A DNA stretch of 35,938 nucleotides from DATAWK01 sp036267255. GTDB lineage: Bacteria > Acidobacteriota > Terriglobia > Terriglobales > Acidobacteriaceae. A program made the translations under genes and the position numbers. Below are positions 30,355 through 35,938 of the stretch, piece by piece. Every line of letters begins with the position of its first letter. The stretch's first letter is position 1. The notes beneath the pieces were generated by a model that saw nothing but the letters and a program-made list of their open reading frames with translations, searched no databases and was not told the origin of the DNA. The stretch lies in contig DATAWK010000030.1 in assembly GCA_036267255.1 (NCBI GenBank), forward strand, positions 1 through 35,938, in the 5' to 3' direction.

Positions 30355-31959
30355 ATGGTTGATGAATTAGAAGAAGACGAGAAAAGTTCGGAAAGCTTCG
30401 ATTTGCAGCATTATTTCGGCATCGTTCGCCGCCGCCACCTGCAGTTCTTGATCCCGCTGCTCGCTGGGTGGCTTCTGGTGTGGGGCGCAAGCTGGATTCT
30501 GCCGTCGCGCTACAACTCGAGCATGGCGATCCTGGTCGAGCAGCCCACCATGCCGCGCGACTACGTCACCCCCAATGTCAACGATGACCTGCAGAATCGA
30601 ATGCAGAGCCTGACCCAGCAGATTCTGAGCCGCAGCCGGCTGCTGCATATTATCGATCAGCTCAGGCTGTACCCTGACCCTCACGGACGGCTCACGGCGG
30701 ACGACAAGGTCGAGAAGATGCGCAAGGACATTGAAATCGATATGGTGCGCGACGGAATGGGCCGCATCAATGCCTTCAACGTCAGCTACCAGGCTCACGA
30801 TCCGCATCTCGCGCAGCAAGTCACCAGCGAACTGACCAATCTGTTCATCAACGAAAATCTGGAGGCGCGCCAGCAGCAGTCCGAGGACACCACCAAGTTC
30901 CTCGGAGACCAGCTGGAAGATGCGCGTAAGGCGCTGGCGGACCAGGAAGAAAAAATCCGCGAGTTCAAGGGCCAGCACGTCGGGGAAATGCCCGGCCAGC
31001 TGCAGAGCAACCTGCAAATCCTGAGCGGCCTGCAAGCGCAGCTGCAGAGCGAACAGGATGCGCTCAATTCCGCCAAACAGCAGCATGTTTATCTGCAGTC
31101 TCTGGCTGATCAGTACCGCGCATTGCAGGGGTCTTTGAAGTCTGCCGACGGAACCGGATCCGTCGGTCTACCCGCGATTGACGCGGAACTCGAAAGACTG
31201 CGGGCGCAGCTTGCCGATCTCAGCTCACGTTACACGGAGCGCCACCCGGATGTGCGCAAGCTGAAGGAACAGATCGCCAAAACCGAGAAAATGCGCGCGC
31301 AACTGCTGGCCAGCGGAAAAGACAAAAGTACGCCAACTGAGGCCACCGACGATCTTGCGGCTACGGATCCAAACCGCGCCTCCATGCTGGCGCAGGTGCA
31401 AAGCCAGCTGCGCTCAAATCAAGTCGAGATCGTCAATCGCGAACAGTCGATTACGACGCTCACAGCGAAGATCGCCGATTATCAGTCCCGCTTGAATACC
31501 GAACCGGTTCGCGAGCAACAACTTGCTGACCTAACCCGTGGCTACGATCAGTCCAAGGCCAACTACGACGACCTGCTCAAGAGAAAGAACGAGTCGTCCA
31601 TGGCCACAGACATGGAGAAACTGCAGCAGGGCGAGCGCTTCAGCATTATCGATCCGCCGAGTCTGCCCACCAAACCTGATTTTCCCAACCGCCTGAAGTT
31701 CTGTGGCATGGGGCTGGCTGTGGGCCTGGCGCTCGGGGTCGGGGTGGCGGGCGCTTCCGAATTTATCGATGACCGCATCTACGATGAGAAGGCCCTGCAA
31801 AGGATGCTGCCGGTTGCCGTGATTTCGGAGATTCCCGCAATTGCGGTTGCCTCTGAGCAGCAGCGCGAGCGCAGACGTTTCTGGCTGGGATGGGCCACGG
31901 CGGCGGTCGTTACGGTTACGATTTTGCTCGGTTCCGCCTTCAGCTTCCTTCGCGGCTAG
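30355..31959 (+). CDS. Wzz/GumC-type chain-length determinant protein
   Basis: An inner-membrane polysaccharide co-polymerase of 534 residues. A short acidic cytosolic lead is followed by TM1 (about 34-52) and a large periplasmic part. That part has an Ala/Gln-rich coiled coil (about 165-260 and 280-325) and the family motif SRYTERHPDVRKLKEQI. TM2 is GMGLAVGLALGVGVAGASEF (about 450), preceded by the conserved PPSLPTKPDFPNR proline segment. An extra C-terminal hydrophobic stretch (WATAAVVTVTILLGSAFSFL) gives a third TM, as in PEP-CTERM-associated chain-length proteins. No kinase domain is fused; the BY-kinase is encoded separately two genes on. Confidence 0.9.
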   Translation: MVDELEEDEKSSESFDLQHYFGIVRRRHLQFLIPLLAGWLLVWGASWILPSRYNSSMAILVEQPTMPRDYVTPNVNDDLQNRMQSLTQQILSRSRLLHIIDQLRLYPDPHGRLTADDKVEKMRKDIEIDMVRDGMGRINAFNVSYQAHDPHLAQQVTSELTNLFINENLEARQQQSEDTTKFLGDQLEDARKALADQEEKIREFKGQHVGEMPGQLQSNLQILSGLQAQLQSEQDALNSAKQQHVYLQSLADQYRALQGSLKSADGTGSVGLPAIDAELERLRAQLADLSSRYTERHPDVRKLKEQIAKTEKMRAQLLASGKDKSTPTEATDDLAATDPNRASMLAQVQSQLRSNQVEIVNREQSITTLTAKIADYQSRLNTEPVREQQLADLTRGYDQSKANYDDLLKRKNESSMATDMEKLQQGERFSIIDPPSLPTKPDFPNRLKFCGMGLAVGLALGVGVAGASEFIDDRIYDEKALQRMLPVAVISEIPAIAVASEQQRERRRFWLGWATAAVVTVTILLGSAFSFLRG

Positions 31960-31989
31960 CGAATTGCGATTAGACAAAAGTCCGAAGCT

Positions 31990-32958
31990 ATGTACAAAGC
32001 ATTTTTCAATCTGAAGCGCAATCCTTTTGAGATTACGCCCGACCCATCGTTCTTGTTTCCCACCGGGAGGCACAACGAAGCCCTGGCTGCGCTTTACTAC
32101 GGAGTCCGGCGGCACAAAGGATTTGTCGTGCTCACCGGCGAAGTCGGCACGGGCAAGACACTGCTGTTGCGCTGCCTGCTGCAGTTGCTTAAGCAGAGCG
32201 CAGACGTCAAGTACGCGTACGTTTTCAACGGACGCCTGACACCGCTCGAATTCTTGCAGTATATTGCCGGCGATCTCGGATTGCCTTCTGCGGGCAAGAA
32301 CAAAAGCGAACTTCTGCTGCAGCTGGCCGCCTACGTCGTGGCGCGCGGGGAGCGCAAGCTCACCACCGTGCTGGTAGTCGACGAAGCGCATCACTTGTCC
32401 GCCGAGATTCTCGAGGAAATCCGTCTGTTGACCAACCTTGAGACCGCGGAAGAAAAACTGTTGCAGATTCTTCTCGTCGGCCAGCCGGAACTCGACGACA
32501 AACTCGATTCGGTCGATCTGCGTCAGCTCAAGCAGCGCATCGCGGTGCGCTCGCATTTGTCGCCGCTCGATACCAATGAGACCAAGGGTTACATCGAGTG
32601 CCGCTTGCAACTGGCGGGAAGCACTGAGCCCGGACAGATCTTCCCCGCGGAAACGGTAGCGGCGATACATCGCCACTCGCGCGGGTTTCCCCGTCTTATC
32701 AACACGGTTTGCGAGAACGGGTTGATCGCAGCCTATGCGCGGCAGTCGGCCAGCGTGACTCCCGAGATGATTGATACCATTGCCGCCGATTTCCGCCTGG
32801 GAGTGCAAACCGTCGCGGTCGAACGGAAGAACTCCGAGGAAGCGGATTTGCGCAAGGCGGCCAAGGCCTTGCTCGATCTCTACGCCCACTTGCAAAACGA
32901 GAAGGCCCACGAAGAAGACCTCGCGGCCCGCATGCCTATTCGAGTGATCAAACAATGA
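31990..32958 (+). CDS. ExeA/GspA-like AAA ATPase of EPS loci (XrtA-associated type)
   Basis: The protein has 322 residues. The opening MYKAFFNLKRNPFEITPDPSF is the hallmark of ExeA-like ATPases and of the ATPase found in PEP-CTERM/EPS loci. Walker A is GEVGTGKT and Walker B VLVVDEAHHL, followed by LLTNLETAEEKLLQILLVGQPEL and RIAVRSHLSPL. The C-terminal helical part ends in a charged tail. Its exact role in EPS production is not established; it probably energises assembly or interacts with the co-polymerase. Its stop overlaps the ATG of the kinase gene (ATGA), so the two are translationally coupled. Confidence 0.9.
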   Translation: MYKAFFNLKRNPFEITPDPSFLFPTGRHNEALAALYYGVRRHKGFVVLTGEVGTGKTLLLRCLLQLLKQSADVKYAYVFNGRLTPLEFLQYIAGDLGLPSAGKNKSELLLQLAAYVVARGERKLTTVLVVDEAHHLSAEILEEIRLLTNLETAEEKLLQILLVGQPELDDKLDSVDLRQLKQRIAVRSHLSPLDTNETKGYIECRLQLAGSTEPGQIFPAETVAAIHRHSRGFPRLINTVCENGLIAAYARQSASVTPEMIDTIAADFRLGVQTVAVERKNSEEADLRKAAKALLDLYAHLQNEKAHEEDLAARMPIRVIKQ

Positions 32959-33863
32959 GCCATATATTTGACGCCTTACAACGATCGGAATCGGAGCGCG
33001 AGGGGACAGATCGCTCCTCGTTCTCCGTGGCTACGGAACTGCTGCAGCACGCGGAAGAAAAGATGCGGCGTCCAGGCGCGCTGGGCAAGCCCCACGCCAA
33101 GGCCGAGGCGAGCGACTACCTCCTGCCCGACGTGGATGAACAGCTGCAGAATTGTCCGCTGCTGACCCCCTCGATTCCAGCGGAAAACCGCCTGGTGGCC
33201 ACCGGCAAAGAAGAGAGCCTGGGCGCGGAAAAATTCCGCTTCCTCGCGGTTCGCCTGCGCCAGATGCGCCAGATGCGTCCGCTCAAAAAGATTCTGATCA
33301 CCAGCACCATCCCCGAGGAAGGCAAGAGCACGGTTGCCGCGAACCTCGCCTGCACGCTCGCCCGGAGGAAGCCCCACAAGGTGCTTCTGATCGACGGCGA
33401 TTTGCGCCGCCCCACCGAGTCGGCGCAGTTCGGCATCGGCAACGTTGCCGGGCTCTGCGAATGGCTAAGCGGGGAGACGGAAGAAGCCAGCCTTTACCGG
33501 CTGGAAAATTTAGGCATGTGGATTCTTCCTGCCGGCGCGGCCCCGCAGAACCCGCTCGAACTGATGCAGGCAGGCAAGCTTGCCCCTCTGATGGAGCGGC
33601 TCAGCACCTGGTTTGACTGGATCGTCATCGATTCTCCTCCGGTGCTGCCGCTGGCCGATACCAGCATCTGGTCGCGTCTGGCCGACGGCATTCTGCTTGT
33701 GACCCGCAAGGGTGTCAGCGAAAAACGGCAACTCAAACGTGGCCTCGAGGCCATCGAAAAATCCAAGCTGCTGGGAGCACTGGTCAACAGCAGCGTCAAC
33801 GTTTCCCACAGCGATTACTACCAGCGCTACGGCTACTACGGTGATCGCTCCAAGAAGGGCTGA
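32955..33863 (+). CDS. CpsD/CapB-type bacterial tyrosine kinase (cytosolic BY-kinase)
   Basis: The protein has 302 residues. MSHIFDALQRSESER is the conserved lead in kinases of this EPS type. The kinase core has Walker A ITSTIPEEGKSTVAANLA, Walker A' LLIDGDLRRP and Walker B WIVIDSPPVLPLADT. The C-terminus carries the Tyr cluster DYYQRYGYYGDR, the autophosphorylation sites. BY-kinases cycle between phosphorylated and unphosphorylated states while bound to a Wzz-type co-polymerase and thereby control chain length. The partner is most likely the chain-length protein at 30355-31959. Confidence 0.9.
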   Translation: MSHIFDALQRSESEREGTDRSSFSVATELLQHAEEKMRRPGALGKPHAKAEASDYLLPDVDEQLQNCPLLTPSIPAENRLVATGKEESLGAEKFRFLAVRLRQMRQMRPLKKILITSTIPEEGKSTVAANLACTLARRKPHKVLLIDGDLRRPTESAQFGIGNVAGLCEWLSGETEEASLYRLENLGMWILPAGAAPQNPLELMQAGKLAPLMERLSTWFDWIVIDSPPVLPLADTSIWSRLADGILLVTRKGVSEKRQLKRGLEAIEKSKLLGALVNSSVNVSHSDYYQRYGYYGDRSKKG

Positions 33864-33923
33864 AGACAAGAAAACCGGCTCTGAACGATACGGCACTCCC
33901 CTTTGTAATCACTAGTCAATAGC

Positions 33924-33966
33924 AGTTCGCTTGATGCTCCTCCCCGCAAGCAGAACTAGCGGAGGA
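33924..33966 (+). promoter_or_regulatory. Hairpin with anti-Shine-Dalgarno loop before the sugar transferase gene
   Basis: AGTTCGCTTG (33924-33933) pairs with CAAGC-A-GAACT (33947-33957), leaving one bulged A. The 13-nt loop contains CTCCTCC (33937-33943), complementary to the GGAGGA ribosome-binding site (33961-33966) four nt after the stem. This layout could occlude translation of the GTG-started gene. The rest of the 107-nt gap shows nothing else. Confidence 0.4.
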
Positions 33967-33970
33967 AACT

Positions 33971-35119
33971 GTGCACGCAAGACGTTCCAGTAACATCGCC
34001 ACGTTAAATCCAGTCCCCGAGGCTTCGTCTCCCCGGGAGTATTGCCTTCTGAAGGGCGAAGCTTTCCGCCGCACCATCGCGCTCGAAAGAAAGCGCAGTG
34101 AGCGGTCGCGCAAGCCGTTCATGCTGATGCTGCTCGATCTGGGCGCGAACCTTTCGTCCGAGAAAAACGGCAAGACCCTCGACAAGATCCTGGCGGCGCT
34201 CGCGCTTTCGACGCGCGAAACCGATATTACCGGCTGGTACGCCGACGGGTGCGTGATCGGGGTGGTCTTCACCGAGATCGGCATGGATGAGGGCAACACC
34301 GTTTCCACGACCATCATCACGCGAGTCACCGACACTTTGCGCGGCAGCCTGATGTGGGAGCAGTTCAACCAGCTCAACATTTCGTTCCACGTTTTTCCGG
34401 AAGACTGGGACATCGACGACAACGACCGGCCCAGCAATCCGACGCTGTACCCGGACCTCTCGCAACGCGACGACGGCCGCAAGTCTTTCCGGGTCATGAA
34501 ACGGATGATGGACATCGCGCTCAGTGGCATGGCGCTGGTTCTGCTGGCCCCGGTTTTCCTGATCATCGCCGCGGCCATCAAGATGACCTCGCAAGGCCCG
34601 GTGTTCTTCCGCCAGCGGCGCGTGGGGCAGTACGGCAAGTCGTTCGTGTTTCTCAAGTTCCGTTCCATGTACGTCAACAATGACGCCGGAGTGCATCGCG
34701 AATACGTGAAGCAGTTGATTGCGGGCAATGCAGCGAAGAACTCGGATGGCAACGGAGACGGTGTTTACAAGCTGACCAAGGACCCGCGAATCACTACTGT
34801 CGGAGCTTTTCTGCGCAAGACCAGCCTGGACGAAATTCCTCAGTTCGTTAACGTGCTGAAAGGCGAAATGTCGCTGGTTGGTCCGCGGCCTCCAGTTCCC
34901 TATGAGGTCGAGGCCTACGACATTTGGCACCGCCGCCGCCTGCTCGAAGCCAAGCCCGGCATTACCGGGCTGTGGCAGGTTTGCGGACGCAGCCGCGTCA
35001 AGTTCGACGACATGGTTCGTCTCGATCTGCACTACGCCCGTACCTGGTCCCCCTGGATGGACCTCAAGATTCTTGCCCGTACGCCCGGCGCGGTTGTGCT
35101 GGGCGAAGGCGCACATTAA
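33971..35119 (+). CDS. Polyprenyl-phosphate sugar-1-phosphate transferase with degenerate GGDEF-like N-terminus
   Basis: The protein has 382 residues. It starts at GTG 33971 with a strong GGAGGA site. Residues about 20-160 look like a GGDEF-type nucleotide-cyclase fold (EAFRRTIALERKRSERSRKP, LMLLDLGANL, STRETDITGWYADGCVIG), but the GGDEF signature itself is missing. The catalytic part is a PglC/WbaP-type transferase with one membrane helix (about 175-200), then PVFFRQRRVGQYGKSF, FLKFRSMYV, LRKTSLDEIPQFVNVLKGE, SLVGPRPPVPYE and KPGITGLWQV. It starts the EPS repeat unit by moving a sugar-phosphate to undecaprenyl phosphate. The N-terminus may sense a nucleotide such as c-di-GMP; that is inference. 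Confidence 0.88.
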   Translation: MHARRSSNIATLNPVPEASSPREYCLLKGEAFRRTIALERKRSERSRKPFMLMLLDLGANLSSEKNGKTLDKILAALALSTRETDITGWYADGCVIGVVFTEIGMDEGNTVSTTIITRVTDTLRGSLMWEQFNQLNISFHVFPEDWDIDDNDRPSNPTLYPDLSQRDDGRKSFRVMKRMMDIALSGMALVLLAPVFLIIAAAIKMTSQGPVFFRQRRVGQYGKSFVFLKFRSMYVNNDAGVHREYVKQLIAGNAAKNSDGNGDGVYKLTKDPRITTVGAFLRKTSLDEIPQFVNVLKGEMSLVGPRPPVPYEVEAYDIWHRRRLLEAKPGITGLWQVCGRSRVKFDDMVRLDLHYARTWSPWMDLKILARTPGAVVLGEGAH

Positions 35120-35191
35120 ATTCTTTTCCCCCGCAGCATCGAGTCTTTCCCCTTACTTAATCCGTTCCTCCCCCGAAAAGAGGAGCCAAAA

Positions 35192-35938
35192 ATGGCCACA
35201 ATACTGACTGGACCACTGCAATCAAAGGCACTGCCACAATCCGGGGATGAAGCTGTCGTGAAATTTGGTGTGATCGGATACGGCTACTGGGGGCCGAACG
35301 TAGTTCGCAATCTCGATCACCTGGACGCGGCCGAACTGGTTGCCATCTGTGACAAGACTCCCACGGCTCGCCGCAAGGCCGTGAAGGCCTATCCCGATGT
35401 GCATGTCACCGCCGACCCGGCAGAATTGCTGGCCTCGCCCGAGATCGACGCCATCGCTGTGGTCACGCCGGTGTGGACGCACTACGAACTGGCGAAGGCT
35501 GCGCTGCTGAACGGCAAGCATGTGTTCGTCGAAAAACCGTTCACCAGCACCGCCGCCCAGGCGGAAGAATTGATCGAACTGGCCGCCCGCAAGAACTTGA
35601 AGATCATGGTGGATCACACCTTCCTGTTCACCGGAGCGGTGCAGAAAATCAAGAAGCTGTTGCAGGAAGGCGCGCTCGGCAAGCTTTATTACTACGATTC
35701 CACACGGGTCAACCTCGGCTTGTTTCAGCACGACGTCAACGTGGTTTGGGACCTCGCGCCGCACGATCTTTCGATCATCGATCACCTGATTCACATGACT
35801 CCCGAAGCGATTTCGGCAACCGGTCAAACTCACCTGAACGGGCATGAGGACGTGGCTTTCATTACCCTGTACTTCCCGGAGAAAGTCATCGCGCACATCA
35901 ACGTGAACTGGCTGTCGCCGGTGAAGGTGCGCACCACG
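35192..35938 (+). CDS. Gfo/Idh/MocA-family oxidoreductase, N-terminal part
   Basis: The frame runs off the window end after 249 codons with no stop. The ATG at 35192 follows AGAGGAG. The Rossmann fold opens KFGVIGYGYWGPNVVRNL with the G-x-G-x2-G-like NAD(P) loop, then ELVAICDKTP, DAIAVVTPVWTHYELAK and HVFVEKPFTSTAAQA (the EKP motif). MVDHTFLFTGAVQKIK and VVWDLAPHDLSI continue into the catalytic domain. The family includes WlbA-type UDP-GlcNAcA 3-dehydrogenases that make nucleotide-sugar precursors, which suits an EPS operon, but the substrate is not determined. It follows the sugar transferase by 72 nt. Confidence 0.88.
   Translation, partial: MATILTGPLQSKALPQSGDEAVVKFGVIGYGYWGPNVVRNLDHLDAAELVAICDKTPTARRKAVKAYPDVHVTADPAELLASPEIDAIAVVTPVWTHYELAKAALLNGKHVFVEKPFTSTAAQAEELIELAARKNLKIMVDHTFLFTGAVQKIKKLLQEGALGKLYYYDSTRVNLGLFQHDVNVVWDLAPHDLSIIDHLIHMTPEAISATGQTHLNGHEDVAFITLYFPEKVIAHINVNWLSPVKVRTT

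Noticed and set aside
31531..32955. 474-codon minus-strand frame across the chain-length and ATPase genes
   Set aside because: It spans two real genes in antisense and reads as low-complexity Arg/Gln/Leu text.

Overview
The window reads as chromosomal DNA of a moderately GC-rich Gram-negative bacterium. The best guess is an Acidobacteriota member (Terriglobia/Koribacter-like). This rests on gene content: a eukaryote-type Ser/Thr kinase fused to a STAND ATPase and TPRs, a choice-of-anchor-D lipoprotein, a VC1184-type class V aminotransferase, and an exopolysaccharide (EPS) locus with an UpxY-type antiterminator and an ExeA-like ATPase. I cannot confirm the taxonomy without a search.

Layout. 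(1) 1-2052, minus strand: the N-terminus of an M24 metallopeptidase cut by the window edge, a secreted DipZ-like thioredoxin-fold protein, and two overlapping small Cys/His proteins. (2) 2272-5637, plus: a kinase-STAND-TPR signalling protein whose usual N-terminal extension is still readable upstream but broken by two compensating frame changes. (3) 5634-14117: a divergent nine-gene metabolic cluster. The minus arm runs from a two-subunit ThDP decarboxylase (alpha, beta) through a metal-dependent cyclase-family hydrolase to a DUF4242 protein. The plus arm has two class V PLP enzymes, an APC amino-acid permease, a BBE-type flavin oxidase and an AraC-type regulator, mostly with overlapping or nearly touching ends. 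Together they look like uptake and conversion of an amino acid or amine to an oxo-acid or aldehyde; the substrate is unknown. (4) 14135-17231, minus: an M1 aminopeptidase with a HEAT-repeat tail, followed by a GNAT acetyltransferase. (5) 17794-22408, plus: an enolase-superfamily dehydratase, a very large FAD/Fe-S/CCG-domain oxidoreductase with a C-terminal membrane anchor, and a homologue of the Anabaena sensory rhodopsin transducer. This resembles an acid-sugar or hydroxy-acid oxidation operon. (6) 22706-25023, plus: a repeat-rich lipoprotein and a glycine-rich secreted protein with a PEP-CTERM-like tail, followed by a strong terminator. (7) 25085-25988: a long, highly structured non-coding stretch with a candidate sigma-54 promoter and leader hairpins. 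(8) 25989-35938, plus: an EPS biosynthesis and export operon. In order: UpxY antiterminator, a sigma-54-activator-like regulator lacking GAFTGA, Wza-like exporter, outer-membrane beta-barrel, Wzz/GumC chain-length protein, ExeA-like ATPase, BY-kinase/CpsD, a polyprenyl-phosphate sugar transferase with a degenerate GGDEF-like N-terminus, and a Gfo/Idh/MocA oxidoreductase that runs off the window end.

The points most worth a second look are the nine-gene divergent cluster, the PEP-CTERM-like protein beside the EPS locus, the RNA-structure-rich leader of the EPS operon, the regulator without GAFTGA downstream of a sigma-54-like promoter, and the transducer homologue with no rhodopsin in sight. 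Function calls come from reading motifs by eye, with no database search.
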